From positions 613,907 through 677,906 of the forward strand of contig JAMPIV010010581.1 of the NCBI GenBank assembly GCA_024509875.1: a stretch of 64,000 nucleotides of DNA. The letters are read 5' to 3'. The translations under genes were made by a program, and so were the position numbers. Below the pieces are notes generated by a model. The model made no database searches and had not been told where the DNA came from. It was given only the letters and a program-made list of their open reading frames with translations. The stretch is from Oreohelix idahoensis. Taxonomy: Eukaryota; Mollusca; Gastropoda; Stylommatophora; Oreohelicidae. This document shows positions 32,057-44,827 of the stretch, piece after piece (position 1 is the stretch's first letter; every line of letters starts with the position of its first letter).

Positions 32057-34860
32057 TCTGCACCAACCTCTACACTCTCAATAATAACAAAATGCGACAA
32101 ACACAACAAACCTCATATCATAACACATGAAAAGCACAACAAACGATGTAACAGTTTTTTTGTTGTTTTTTTTATCCTTAATTCTCAGACGCTTAGATAA
32201 AGTTTTAAGAACTTGCTTAATTGGATTCTAACCGAACTATATCCAGCGACTTCAATTTCGTCTCGTATAATATTTATTTATTTAAAAAAAAAAAAGTAGT
32301 TAACTTAGTTCTCACCGTTTTCCTCTTTCGTTTTTGTTTTTGTCCCTTACGAAACCTCTGTGTCTGTAAGGCAGGCATTTCTTTCTGTCCTTTGTCTTTG
32401 TCACAGAGGTTTTATGATCATTGAATTGCCTATATCCTCTTCTTTTTCTTTCACCCGTATCCTCTATTTTTATTATCACTCTTTACCTTTTTCCTGTTTT
32501 TTTCGCATCCATTCGTTTGCGAGAAATAAATTTATTCCCATTCTCACTTTCGCCAGTTTCGTTTCTCATTAAGAAACGCATTTCATTGCTGATTAAACTG
32601 AGAACGCAGTTATGACGTAACGTGTCAGCCCCTACACGAGACGCAGAGTGTTAGAATGCATTCCGTCAGACAGAGGAGCAGACAGCTGTCTACAGTTTCC
32701 CCTGGGACAGTGTTTCTTCGGCTAAGTTTCTGGGCCTGAAGTGTGAGAATTCACTCCGTCAGACATGATGAGGAGACATTTGTCTGGTAGTTTGCATCTG
32801 ACATGTAGTTTCCAAGGTAGATTCTCAGTGTCAGGTGATATGACACTCACGCTCCACGGCCAGTTTTGGCGTAAGGTGCGAGAAAGCAAAGTGTCAGTTA
32901 TGGTTCCCAGGATGAGTTTCTCGGGGAGAGGTGAAAAACTGTTTCTGCACTGGAGACGGGTTGTCTGAGATTCGCAACTGACACGCGCCCTCTCGGTCAG
33001 TAGGTGGCAGTTACGGCATGCGTTTAGGTGTTAAACGTAAGTGTTAAAGACGGAAAGGGGAGAGTACTTCGTTTTGCGAAATTAAACGTTTACCTCTTTG
33101 TTTGGTAATAGATATAACCAGAATGTTAAACTAGATTTTCATTCTGACTCCTAAAATGTCGCAGTAGACAGATCGCTGTGCTAGATCAAAATATCTGTGT
33201 TTTGGCAAGTCTGAGTTCTTGGCCATTTTGCCGAGCTCTAGACTACCATTAGATTGTAGTATTCTAGTTCATGGTTTAGTCTATAGTTCTGTATGGAGGT
33301 AAATATATTATATTAATTATCTAGTATTTTGTGAAGTGTTTAAAGTGTTAAATCGCTTATTTTATTTCACTAGTTAGATTTGGTGCAGAGCGCTTAATTT
33401 ATATAGTCTGTATTATTTTATAGTGACGAGTTACAGTGGAAAACAGAAATTATATTTCTAGCTTAAACTCAGTCGGCTATTAAGGAATTTAATTTTACTA
33501 CTAAAATAATCAGACGAGAATAAACTTTCTAAACTAACTTTATTAATGCTAGATGCTTCATGAGTGGTGACGGAACACGTAGGTATTCCTAATTCATGAT
33601 GATTGATTTTATGTATATAACTTATTTCACAGGAAGGGTTAAATGATAAGTCAAGCTGTACGCTTGCAGTTTAAAAAAAAATGTAAGTTATAGTGAGTAC
33701 CTAATATGTAAAATATTTCAAATGTGTTTTTCTTTATTCAGTGAATACTGGGTACCCCAAATTTTGCCGGCGTTTAGTACAGAGACATACCTGTGAGAAA
33801 CGTAAACATTTTTATTTTTTAACCACGTGGGTTTACAAGTTAACACCTGTCTGACAGTGCGTGTATCTTCATAAATAGACAGAGTACAACTCTCACTAAC
33901 GGGTTTTATTAAAGACTAAATGTTTTATACTGGGCCTTTGAGCCAGATCAGATTTTCTGCCCAAACTCTATGTACAAATTTAGCCGTTGTGGCAAGTAAC
34001 ATATTAACGTCAGTAACATTCCGACGGAGTTTCGACTAGTGGTGTGGTGACCAAATATAGTCCTTTCCTGAAAGTAGACACCGATCTGACATTCCTCAAT
34101 TCTAGAAACGTAAGCTATTGACACTGTGCTCGTTGTTAATGTTTCGTGCCTGGACAATTTTAATGTGACCTAAGCAGACATCCGAAAAATAAGAACACCC
34201 AAGGAGTCGTTCCCGGAAGCAGAGAATTCATCCTGTCTTTTTGGAACTGGGGATTTCTTGGTCAAAGACTGCCCTTGACGAGTCTGTAGGTGAATGTCCT
34301 AAAAATTGTATTACCAGAAGTGGCTATCTAAGCTGTGAGTATGAACATGTGCACGTGTGCTCGGCTGAATGAATAAAGTGAATGCAGGACGGAGTGATTT
34401 TTTTAATTGTTGTAATTGGGCACCCACTTTGCTATCTTAACTTTCTGTATGCAAGTATTGCTAATCATATTTCCCTTAAAATAGAGCAGAGATATCAAGT
34501 CTGTCCATACCTTAAGAAGGGGAAATATTGGACCTAATCCTATGTATCCTTGTTTCCTTGGAGCTATCACTTTCTTCCAACAGGACTGTGGGCATACCTC
34601 GAGGGATAAGATCTAACTGTGGGTCTATCATTTCTTGTAGCAATTCCTTGATTTTTTATGACTATGTGTATATGCTTTGATGTAATTTCTATGTGTTGTG
34701 AAGAAATTTTAGATGATAATTAAAATTTCTCTTGAAATTAATCAGCGTGTTGGTCAGCTCGTTCTTGGTCAGCTCGTTCTAGAATATTTATATAATCATT
34801 TGTTATAGTTTTCCCACGTCTGTACGTCCAACTGTCATCATATATGTGCGTGCACGTGAG
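32057..34860. other. Unassigned AT-rich sequence
   Basis: No coding domain found. Two loosely similar blocks, with ccgtcagaca cores, lie near 32660 and 32755. A 15-bp tandem duplication (tggtcagctcgttct) lies near 34751-34780. The frames at 32221-32968 lack any recognisable motif. Confidence 0.4.
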
Positions 34861-34863
34861 TGG

Positions 34864-34864
<1 letters not shown>

Positions 34865-34945
<81 letters not shown>
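34865..34945. repeat. (TA)n microsatellite
   Basis: About 80 bp of uninterrupted ta, then tgtgtgtg. Self-complementary; length likely variable. Confidence 0.95.
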
Positions 34946-34953
<8 letters not shown>

Positions 34954-35749
34954 TTAGACTGTCTGACTCCTCGAAAGCTGTCGTAGAAGATAGGTGAGAG
35001 AGAGAAGAAGATTTCTCGATCTCAGAGACAGCCTCTTAATCACATTCTACCATCTCACTCGTGGAAACCTATTGCTATTACTACTTCTCACTGTGACTAT
35101 CACTTATTCAAATCTATTCAGAAGGGACCAACCCAAGTCTTAATTCCCCTATCAAAAATCTACGACAGTCTTAACAAGACACATCACCTAATTTTTTTGT
35201 CATATTAGCTCACAGATACAATATTAATGCTCTTTTCTTCTTCTTCTACCAGATTCATTATTATATATTTTTTAAAAATTTGTGTTGTACCTTTTCCCAT
35301 ACATGTCTAGATTAGATAAACGCGACGCTTATGCATGAAGTCACTTTCTGTGCAGCGTCGTCAACAAAGGTCTCTCTGTTTATGTATTCCATACAGCCTT
35401 TGTTTAAGGGGACTATGTGAGCATTTGTCAGCGTACGTGCGCTGCGAAATTGTATGTCATGCTGACGTCACTGGATCGGTGCCAGAGGTGGGTTCGTTCT
35501 AGATGAGCAGTATCCGGGACGCGTGCCCCTAATTAATGGGTTAATGGCTGAAGGTTAAAAACTCAGGTGTTCTCATTGTGTCGAGGCTAATAGAGTAGAT
35601 TTCAAATCACGTGTGTCATGTAAACAGTGATTTGTCATGGCATTTCTTATCAACCTTGTGACGTGTAGCACTGTCTTGCTTCGAATTTTTTACCTTTGAC
35701 ATAATATATTGCCATTTGAGACTGAGTAAAAGGCAACTGAAGTCTGTCC
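34946..35749. other. Unassigned sequence
   Basis: No recognised feature up to the hAT-like target duplication. Confidence 0.4.
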
Positions 35750-35859
35750 GGCTAGTCGAGGGGTCGGGAACCCGCGGCTCGCGAGTCACATGCGGCTCTT
35801 TGAGCATCTCTTGCGGCTCTTGAAAAATTGTGTTTATTATTTCAATTATATAATATATA

Positions 35860-36901
35860 CTGAAGCACATTAAAAACACACCACTATTATATATACTGAT
35901 GCCGAGAAGCTGGAAAAAAAATTCTGGGAGTGGATTTTCCCCGTGTTTGTCATGAGGTAGAGAGCGGAATGGCTGCTGGAATGGAAAGTGCATGATTCAA
36001 CCCACGGGTTTGTGTACAGAATACATGAAAACAATGAAAGTTACACGTGCAACACGATTCCCAACAGCTATGACCCTGAAAATGTGTACGCGTTGTGGCA
36101 GTATACTCGGTATAAAAAGGCCGTTGAGACAAAACACCCAGTACATGTGCTTGAAATGCCACGACTATCTGAAAACGACCGCCTACGAGCCATTGGTATG
36201 TTGGAGACCGGAATGAGCTCGCGGGCCATTGCCAGAAGGATGAATTGCCACCACAGCACTATTGTACGTCTCAATGAACGTTACGGAACCACTGGCAGTG
36301 CCCGGGATAGACTTCGGAGTGGCCAACCACGAGTTACTACCCCTGCGCAAGATCGTCATATTGTGCTGAGTCACCTAAGGAATCGTTCTCTTCCGGCAAG
36401 TCAAACAGCAAGAGCAATAGTGGGTAGACGTGGGCAAGTCTCTCGAATGACAGTCATACGACGACTCAGAGATACAGGCCTTACTGCAAGACGACCTTAT
36501 GTTGGGCCAAACTTGACTCACAGACATCGTCAGCAGCACCTGCAATGGGCAGAGCAGCATGTCAGATGGACTAGACTGCAGTGGAATGCTGTCCTATTCA
36601 CAGACGAGAGCAGATTCAACATATCCTTTGCTGATGGCCCTTTGCGGATTTGGCGACGGTGTGGAGAGCGCTTTGCAGATTGCTGTGATCGTCAGCACAA
36701 CCGATTTGGAGGTGGCAGTATTCACATTTGGGGAGGATTCAGTTTTCACCATCGCTTGCCTCTTCACGTCTTCCGTGGAAATGTTAATGCTGTTACATAT
36801 CGAGATAAAGATTCCCAATTTTGTAAACTTGTAAACACTTATATTTACATTTCACACTCTGTTCCTGGATTATACAGGTGGTGCGTTTTTAATGTGTTCA
36901 G
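35860..36901 (+). mobile_element. Internally deleted Tc1-like transposon
   Basis: Inverted ends: ctgaagcacattaaaaacac at 35860-35879 and its near-complement gtttttaatgtgttcag ending at 36901, flanked by TA on both sides as in Tc1/mariner insertion. At 1042 bp it is shorter than a complete element of this type, and the transposase stops after its first catalytic Asp. Confidence 0.78.
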
Positions 36902-36914
36902 TATATATTATTAA
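36156..36914 (+). pseudogene. Tc1-like transposase, C-terminus deleted
   Basis: The Met at 36156 (MPRLSENDRLRAIGMLETGM) is the natural start; the open frame extends upstream to 35988, but those residues are not family-like. There are two helix-turn-helix DNA-binding regions (residues ~1-45, ~60-115), with a GRRGQVSRMTVIRRLRDTGL recognition helix. The catalytic core starts with VLFTDESRF (first Asp) and IHIWGGFS. Homology breaks at about VNAVTYRD, near 36806, and the frame runs into the inverted end, so the second Asp and the Glu are missing. No transposition activity expected; DNA binding could persist. Confidence 0.85.
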
Positions 36915-37031
36915 ATGAGGGATACCATGTGTTTTTTTCAAAATGCGGCTCTTCAATTTTTTTTTAAAATGCAGACAAAATTAAATATTTGGCTCTTTGT
37001 CATGGAAAGGTTCCCGACCCCTCGACTAGTC

Positions 37032-37599
37032 TGACGGAAATACTACACACATAAAGGTATTTTTCAGGCACTAGTGAGAAATAAAGAAGTAGAAAACTAG
37101 ACAACCCGAAAAAAAAAAAAAAGAAGTGAGTGACTTACCGGAGAATATAATCCAGGACCTTCCGAAAGGCACGACCACCTAGCTATGGAATTAGTCAGTT
37201 CATTCAGCTCCGTGTTAGCTCAGTATGGAACATGGATCCACCACAGTAGTTAGTTCCCTTGCTTGCACCAAAGGAGTTACGTGCACTTGCAGCCATGGTT
37301 TCTGTATCAATTTGTTATACATGATGACGTCTACAACCCCCATGCACAACCTTGACATTAGTAGCTTCTTAAAATAGTCTGAAGAAATATCATACTGTAA
37401 AAACAAATTTGTTTGAATGTGCAAAGCGGGGGGAGTAAATCGTTTTATGATCCTTGGATTATAACTACATTATGTTCTGGATTAGTTTGTGTCTTTTACG
37501 GACTATTATTACGTCTGCAAACAACAGCAACTTGTTCTACATTTTAATGAAGTGTTTCTCAGTTTGTGGTCCACATGCTCCTAAGGAGTTCCCTTGCTT
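37032..37599. other. Unassigned sequence
   Basis: Nothing recognised apart from an A run at 37110-37124 and a tgtttctcagtttgtggtcca stretch near 37552 that resembles a degenerate hAT end. Confidence 0.35.
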
Positions 37600-37900
37600 G
37601 AACAAATGAGAATAAGCAGTCACTCAATACCCTTTAAGCTTCCCAATGAGCATAGGCTTTCAACAAACTTATGCCAAGCACTTCTGTCTCGTGCCATCAG
37701 TTATCAGGTATTTCCGTGTCGTCCGCATACCTTTCATTTCTATCTCCAGCTCTCTTCTCCGTGTATTGTTTTTTCCCCACCTCCCTCTGCGTCTCTTACC
37801 CTGGGGGTTCCTGAATTAGGTCTGCTTGTAATGCTGTCAACAAGTTTCCTCAATGCATGTCCTTTCTACCGCTAACGACCTGTTTCTCATCTCCTGTTGT
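37600..37900 (-). mobile_element. Antisense LINE relic, C-terminal region
   Basis: The plus strand shares ordered blocks with 55420-55745 (tctcgtgccatcag, ctccagctctcttctccgtgt, tctcttaccctggggg, tgtaatgctgtcaac, tttcctcaatgcatgtcc). The minus strand reads as the basic GKR-rich tail of a LINE RT protein. No intact frame. Confidence 0.65.
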
Positions 37901-38309
37901 ACTGGCACCGGCCTGCTGTTTTGTCATCAGTGATGTTGAAGTTTATGAGGCTTAGCCAGCACTAAGCCCAACCCTCCTTAATCGCCGTTTACGACATGCT
38001 AGGCAGGACTTTGTGGTACTATATTTTGATTTCCTCCGCTTCAGGCCCCGGTAACACAATAGCAGGATAGTTAGTACTTAATGAAAAAAATTGACCAATA
38101 ACACCTTTTTAATGTAGACGTTGATGTAGAGTTGTTATGGTTACTCGTGTAAAATAATTTGCAAGTGAATACCTCAGGTGAGATTGTTAAATCCCTGTTA
38201 AAGACATCAGCGACCACGCTGAACACTACGACCTTCAAATAAGCGATTCTAAACTTTATATTCTTATAGTTTTCGGTTTCCTTGAGGTGTTTTTCCTTAC
38301 TTGTGGCAA

Positions 38310-38740
38310 GGCACAAATGTCTAAATGGTCCATTTCCACACAGCCTGCCTAAGGAAAATTCTCCGAATCTTTTGGCCGAATACTATCACCAACTAAGAAC
38401 TGCTTACTCGGAGCAACCACAACGACATGCACACCATCATAGCTGGCAAACGCTGGAGTTGGGTTGGCTACGTCCTCAGAAGGGACACCAATGCCATCAC
38501 TAGAACAGCTATGCTATGAATTCCTGAAAGAAAGCGAGAGAGAGGCCGACCAAAAACAACCTAGCGGAGAACTGTGGAGGGTGATACAAAGAATGAACCA
38601 GAGCTGGGGCCTGCACGAAGGATGGCCGCCGACCGAGCCAGGTGGAAACAGTTTGTTGCTGCCATACAAGACGCCAATAGGCGTCATGGCCACTGGCTGC
38701 TTTTATAGCTGGCGGCTTAGGATCAAAGAAGAAAAAGAAG
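38310..38740 (+). mobile_element. 5'-truncated LINE with GAA-rich tail, copy 2
   Basis: Ordered match to 5890-6325: ccgaatcttttggcc, gcacaccatcatagctggca, agagctggggc, then agacgccaataggcgtcatggccactg and a tail gatcaaagaagaaaaagaagaa ending near 38740. The reading frame is broken several times. Confidence 0.85.
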
Positions 38741-39099
38741 AATTGGCAAAGCACGTTCTTTGCATCCTAGATGAAAGTCCGTCTGTTATATCAAAGCGCG
38801 CGTAGTGATGACGTTTTGGGCTCCATTCTTATAAGATGGAAAAACCGCTTAACTTTCTGTCTCTCTATATACTAAACCCTGAAAAGGTCTATTAGCTAAC
38901 TTGTTGAAGTCCTGAAAAGGATTATCCTGAATAGGACTGGTTGCACTTGCAGCGTTGATATATACTAAGTTCTTAATTAAAAGGACTTCTTCTACTTCGT
39001 ACGCTATAAGAAGTCTACTTGAATGTTTCCAAAGAAAGCAGTGGTCAGCTTGAGGCTATTTGCATCTTCATAAGAGTCTTTCAGAAAATGATACTGATG

Positions 39100-39303
39100 A
39101 CGGCCACATGTGCTTTATCTATTGCTCATATGTTGGGCATCTTTGAAGCAGATGTTCAGCAGTCATTTTATCGGTGCTACATTTACACTCATCGGCAGTT
39201 CCTATATTTAACTTGTTAAATAGATGGTATCCAAATCTGTTCTGGCCCGTGGGGATTCTGATGATTACCACTTGTTCTCTTCGGCTGAGCTGGTAAAATG
39301 CAT

Positions 39304-39334
<31 letters not shown>

Positions 39335-39760
39335 TTGTGTGTGTGCCTGCATGCTCTGCATCCAATTTGTTCCTGTACCTGCTTCTGAAAAAACTCTTGG
39401 ACTCTTCGAAAGTTATGCGTGTATCATGGCTGAGGTAGCTTTCATCTTTCTTTGCCAATCTGTCAGCCTCTTCATTGCCAGGGATGTTTCAATAAGATGA
39501 CATCCATTGTACCACAACTCTTTTGAATCCTTGACATAGTGTGGAGCATTACTCTTAGGTCATCCAGGTCTGTATTATTCTGGCACTTTAGCGTTGCAAT
39601 TACTGACCGTGCGCCTGTGAAGAAAGCAACATGTCTCCCTGCGCTTTCTTCTGTCATTAGAATCTATACTGCAGTTCTCAAGGCCTCTGCCTCTGCTCTG
39701 AAGTTACTTGAGAGCTTTCTTGTTGTCACTTTAACATGACTAATATTATCTATCCGCTAG
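39100..39760 (-). mobile_element. LINE relic with RNase H-like domain
   Basis: Minus-strand translation at 39472-39740 gives an RNase H-like region (MTEESAGRHVAFFTGARSVI, then a QWM..-type segment). At 39119-39300 it gives an LSRREQVVIIRIPTGQNRF stretch and a Cys/His end (CKCSTDKMTAEHLLQRCP). These are found at the C-terminus of Jockey- and I-type LINEs that carry RNase H. A GT microsatellite (39306-39346) interrupts it. Frames are broken. Confidence 0.7.
39306..39346. repeat. (GT)n microsatellite
   Basis: About 40 bp of gt with one t interruption, inside the LINE relic. The Thr/His- and Val/Cys-rich frames here are repeat artefacts. Confidence 0.92.
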
Positions 39761-40690
39761 CACGATGAAGCCCTGATCAGGGCTAGCCCTGAAAAGGAAT
39801 GCTGGCTACGCCGACGCTGAATTCTTAAAGTGGGTGGCTATTTTCCTGACTTAACTTCCAACTTGTTCATTCATTTAACTCTGGCCAAATATACACACCC
39901 AGACGTCCAATTAGGCAGTGCAGGTTGCCGAGTAACCCACTTGGTCGTAACATTTACATAACAAACTTTCACAACATTCATTTACTTTCTGCTCTGTGGA
40001 ATTCTTAATTTACAGCTCAATCGTCTTTAACAAAGATAACTTGTGCAAACGTAAACAGACATAATGTCTTCAATGGCTCGATCTAGAAGGCGCACGAAAA
40101 TTCTTTTATGAGGTGGTTTGCGAGCAATAAGGTCGGTTTCTTTTCGAGTACACATACCAAAATGGAAAATTTGTTTTTTACGCGTTCTGCCATTTAGGTA
40201 CTGGAATTCGTACCTTAAACAATACTTATACCTTGTAGTGCAGAGGTCAGAAAATTACCCGGGGGTAAGGTTATTTGAAAATGTTGGCTTGGTCGTAATG
40301 TAATGCTTTGTCACCTTTGCTGTGTCTCAAACCATCTTTTACTTGGAGTTTAAGGCTTTACTAAACACCAAAATGGCATCTTTGGCGTACCCGGCCTGCT
40401 ATGCAACTCTGTAACTAAATCAAAGGGCATGAAGCAAACAAAACAAACACACAAAACAAAACAAATAAAAACACAATATTTATGGAAAACGTTTATTATT
40501 GTTACCAAATTTTTATTTTTTTCTAATTAAGTTATGCCTCGTTTTGGCGAGGCGCGTCCCGTTCAACCTAGTCGGTTATATTAGGGCGCATGTCCAAATA
40601 TAAAAGACTCTTAGGTCTGAAGCTATGTTACCAAATGCACTAAACATAGAAAATACATGTTCAATACATTCTATCATCATCATCATCGTC
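39761..40690. other. Unassigned sequence
   Basis: No coding domain. A short hairpin, cctcgttttggcgagg, lies near 40537-40552; too isolated to interpret. Confidence 0.4.
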
Positions 40691-40691
40691 A

Positions 40692-41480
40692 CGGAATTGT
40701 CTCCCCTGCTTTGCAGTAGTGGTCCAACAGTGGTCAAAACTCAAGAGTATCTAATATGGGTCTTCAAAGGTGTCTATCTTCACGCAAGATTACTCTTGGC
40801 AGAGTTGTAGATAGAAGAATAATGATGCTTCTATCCCAAGGGAGTTTCATAAGATATTTCAGAAGTCAAGAACAATGCTGCGTTGGGCAGGGCAATTGTT
40901 AACTTATATCTGATCTGCCGCCTTTCATGAAGAATTTAGCAATTATTAATTTCGGCTCGTTAAAATTCCCGCCCCGATTTACTCAGTGGAATTCTTATTA
41001 TAAATGTATTGCTCTGTTTAGAGGGTATTTAGTAAATTGACTGAGACAAACATGCAGTACATTCAAAATGATTAAATCGACATTAAATTTGTATATTTAA
41101 AAATAACAAATTTAATAATCAACTAAGTTTTAACAGTTTAAAAAATTTGAATAATCTTTAACAGAAAATACTCATCATCGTGTGATGGTAGGGTGTTTTA
41201 TTTAAGAGGTCACTTGGCAGCTTTTAGGTTTGACTTAGCTGCAAATGGTAGTTTCTTCTCCCGCTGGGTTTTTTGGGTTCTGTGCAGATAGGTCACTGGA
41301 GTTCTCGCGTCTGTGGTCAAGATTAATGGCGCAGCACGTTCCAAGTAAGATCAGGGAGTAACTGCAAAGCTTGTCCCGCGTCTCTAAGACCCTCTGATGA
41401 TGGTGTCTAGCTCAACGTCAGGCCACTTCTACCCTCACTTTGTTCCAGAGATTAGTACCCTCAGCTGGTACGACCAACTA
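40692..41480. repeat. Long dispersed repeat, copy B (uninterrupted)
   Basis: Matches 2520-2840 plus 3070-3550 in order, without the 205-bp insertion seen in that copy. Shared words include gagtatctaat, tttcataagata, aagaacaatgctg and aaatttgtatattta. Unidentified family. Confidence 0.65.
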
Positions 41481-42693
41481 GTATGGTAAAAGAAGAGAAA
41501 CAATACCCTCTGAGTATTGAGTTTCCCGACACACACTTATGTGACCCCATCTTCCTATTCCACCATCCCATCTACCTCAAAATTTACCTTCGATGAGAAT
41601 TAAGCTTAATCCCTCGAGAAAAAAAAAACTTTCTTTAATTTAAATTGAAGCTTTATATTTACTTTACATTCAAATAAAAGGTTAATAGTATAGATAGAAT
41701 ATGTTTACATTTATATTTACACTGGTTGAAAGAAGAGTTGTTTATTGTCAAGATCCTCAAACAAAGTCCGGTCCTGATAATGGAAATTTGGTCTTATTCT
41801 TCACGCTGGCAGGTCTGGTTGTCGTCTTGGCAAGCGATTCTCACATTGAACTAGACTTGCAAAAATTGTCAGATTATATTGTAAGTTTCCTGCCCCCGCT
41901 TTGCAGGGTTGTTGGGACAAACGACTAATCGACGCAATTGTTATTCGCGCCTCAAAATATCAGCCAATCTTATTTGAACGTTTAAATTTATGGCCAGTTT
42001 ATGATGAAATATTTTGCATGACTCATCTAGTGCAAAATTTCAAACGTTACTTTTCTAAAATTGGGCTGTAAACATCCGATTATTACTTGGTCAAGTTATG
42101 TCTCTCACACTTCAATATGTCCTCCCAGATTGGGGGAATTATCTGACTTGCCTATCCCACGTAATCCAACAGTCGTTATCAGACGGCGCAATTGGGCCGT
42201 CTTGTCTGGACATTTCGTGGTTTATCCGCACCTCCAATATGCAAGTCTGTTATTCTGTAGAATTGAAAAGGATTACTCTCATCTTGTACAAACACCGTCA
42301 TTGTCGTGTAATGACGTCTGTTTCACATCACGAATTCTAATAACTCTGGCCCTACGGCGCCATACATTGTAAAAAGATAAGATACACTGACCAATGAAAA
42401 CGCTTTCTTGGTCTTGTGTTTACAACTGCTGGGAAAATAAAGATGGCAAGACCCTATTTGTGTAACATGATTAACTTCGGAATTTTACTACAGCAGTATG
42501 GAAGTTGTACTACTTGAAAGAGGGTACCAACACGATATTAGGAATGTTACTCTACTCGTAAGTAATAATACTTTTACTAATACTAATATAGGACGGGAGA
42601 AATCTTAGGTTAAATGCATTCGAAGCTTCAGGTTGGCCTAAGTTTAGCTGTTTAAACTACGCATTACAGAAAATGCAAGTAATAACTTACTTA
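41481..42693. other. Unassigned sequence
   Basis: Frames at 41701-41928 (75 codons) and 42061-42372 (103 codons) have no recognised motif and no supporting context. I do not call genes here. Confidence 0.4.
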
Positions 42694-44827
42694 CTTACTT
42701 ACTTAGTCGTTCCTCTTCTACCGTGAGGTGTAGAGGTTTGGAAGAGAGAGCGCCAGACCATTCTATCAGCTGTCTTCTTCCTGGCCTGGTTCCATTCTAG
42801 TCCTCGGTCCTTCAAAGATTGTCTAATGTTGTCCTCCCAGCGGACTTTGGGTCGTCCTGGAGGTCTGGATCCCTGGCTCTTTGTTTCCCATGCTTGTCGT
42901 GGTAGCCGATCTTCTCCCATTCTGCAGACATGGCCAAACCATCTTCGTTGGGACTGTTCTATTTGGGTCTGCAGCGGATGGGATTTTAGGCCTTGACGGA
43001 TCGTCTGGTTGCGGACCATGTCTCTTCTTGTTACTTCAACCACTTTCCTCAGATACCTCATTTCTGAGGTTTGGATCTGGCTTTTGTGGGTTGTAGTAGT
43101 CATTGCCCACGACTCGCATCCATATGTCAAGACTGGGACATAGGTGGAGCGGTATACAGCCATCTTCGTTTTCTTACCAACCTCTTTCTTGCTGAGGAAT
43201 CCACGATTTATGGCCTGAAAAAGTCTCCCAGCCGCTGCTTTTCGAGTGGCCAACTCTTCTTTGATGCCTCCCTTTCGGTCTATAATAGCTCCGAGATATT
43301 TAAAGTGATGGTCGACCTGCTCCAGGACCTGTTCTCCCAACTTAATCTGATGTTTTCTTTCTTCTCGTGATATCACCATGGATTTTGTTTTAGAGCTGCT
43401 TATGACCATCCCTCTCTTCTCCAGCTCTCTTCCTTCCAGACTTGCAGGTTGGATTGGAGATGTGCCTCTGATTTAGCAATCAGGGCAACATCATCAGCAA
43501 ATGCCAGCTCCGAAATATAGACCTGTCTCATCTTCCAGTACCCCACTGAATACTTTCTTGTTCTCTCCTTACATGCCTTGATGACATCGTCCATAAGGAG
43601 TATGAAGAGGTAAGGTGATAGGATATCACCTTGTCTTACACCAGTGGTGGTCCTGAACTCTTCTGACTTATGGTTTGCTGTCCTCACATAATTTCTGCAA
43701 GACTTGTAGAAGCTCTGTATAGCATGAATCAGAGGTGCTGGAATATTCTTCCTTGCCAAACAGTCCCAAAGTTTGCTCCAGGGGACCCTGTCAAACGCCT
43801 TTTCCAGATCTATGAAACAAAGATGGATCTCACTCTTATACTCTCAAGGGCCTTTTTCACTCAGCTGTCTGAGTGTGAAGATTAGGTCTTGAGTACTTCG
43901 GTTTGCTCGGAATCCGCACTGGACCTCATCCAATTGTGGCTCAGCTAGGCGTCGGAGTCTCTGCTCTAGGATTCTAGAGTAGATTTTTACCAGGGACACT
44001 GAGAAGGGATATGCCTCTATGGTTTCCACATTGTCGATTGTCACCCTTTTTGAAAATTGGTGTTATGATGGCAATCTCCCAATCCTTTGGTATGGTCTTG
44101 TTGCACCATGCTGCCTGTAGGACCTTTAAGAGTAATAGGTCGCCTGATGCTCCCATGTACTTAACCATTTCTGGTGTTATACCATCATGCCCTGCTGCTT
44201 TGCCCATCTTGATTTTCTCTAGTGCTGCCCTCAGTTCTTCCATCTTTATGTCATCTTCACCATCATTGGTTTTCCTCTTCTGTGTCAGTGGTTATCATTT
44301 CTGATGCTTCATCATGCTCACCATCCAGGAGTTCTGAGAAATATTCTTTCCATCTTTCCATTACTTCCTTCGGGGCAGTAAGCAATTTGCCTTGCTTGTC
44401 CTTTATAAATTTGAGAGGGCATTGTTTTTTTTTCCTCATGTTCTTTAGGGTCTTATAGAACAATTTCTGGTTTTCTTGTGCATCTTTTTCTAGCTTTTCT
44501 CCAAATTCTTCCCAGGACTTCTGTTTAGCTGCTAGCACTTTGTTCTTTGCTTCTGTTCTGAGTGTCACATATTCTCTATATTTTTCCATTTGTCCTGTTG
44601 TGTTTTTAGCTCCTAAGTATTGTTTCCATGCCATTTTCTTCTCTCTTATTTTCTCTTTGACTTCCTCTGTCCACCAAGGTGTCCTCTTTCTCTGGTTCCC
44701 AAGTCGGACTTCACCGCATGCTTCTGCAGCAGCTGTCTTTATGATATCCTTGAATTTATTCCAGAGGGTTTCCAAGTCATCAGGTCGTTCTTCTGTGTTG
44801 CTCACTTCTGTAGCAATAAGCCCCTGA
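42694..44827 (-). mobile_element. 5'-truncated RT-bearing LINE with (TAAG)n tail
   Basis: Minus-strand LINE running from about 44827 to the tail at 42694-42708, written acttacttacttacttag on the plus strand. It retains the region just before RT, the whole RT and the C-terminal tail, and lacks the endonuclease. Three-prime relatives are at 20262-20390 and 4850-4990. At least four frameshifts (near 44260, 43995, 43850 and 43410) show an old copy. Confidence 0.85.
42699..44805 (-). pseudogene. LINE reverse transcriptase, frameshifted
   Basis: Segments in order on the minus strand: linker helix-rich region (44805-44263, with RKRTPWWTEEVKEKIREKK); RT start with KAAGHDGITPEMVKYM and NHRGISLLS (44243-43974); EVQCGFRANRSTQDLIFTLR (44044-43844); VRQGDILSPYLFILLMDDV and ISELAFADDVALIAKSE (43759-43400, catalytic Asp pair); and a tail with LGAIIDRKG, LTYGCESWAM and WFGHVCRMGEDRLPRQAW (43409-42699), ending at a TAG just before the tail repeat. 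Each part lies in a different frame, so no full enzyme can be made. Confidence 0.88.

Larger units (their letters stand above)
35758..37023. mobile_element. hAT-like element carrying a nested Tc1 relic
   Basis: Perfect 15-bp inverted ends, gaggggtcgggaacc at 35758-35772 and its complement at 37009-37023. They are flanked by 8-bp repeats ggctagtc (35750-35757) and gactagtc (37024-37031) with one mismatch. The subterminal tgcggctcttt repeats on both sides are typical of hAT elements. It has no hAT transposase; the interior is largely the Tc1-like insertion. It was probably mobilised in trans before the Tc1 insertion, although later movement of the composite is possible. Confidence 0.8.

Noticed and set aside
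32221..32968. Possible host exons in a pyrimidine-rich stretch
   Set aside because: Short frames with no domain, no consistent splice signals and AT/T-run composition.
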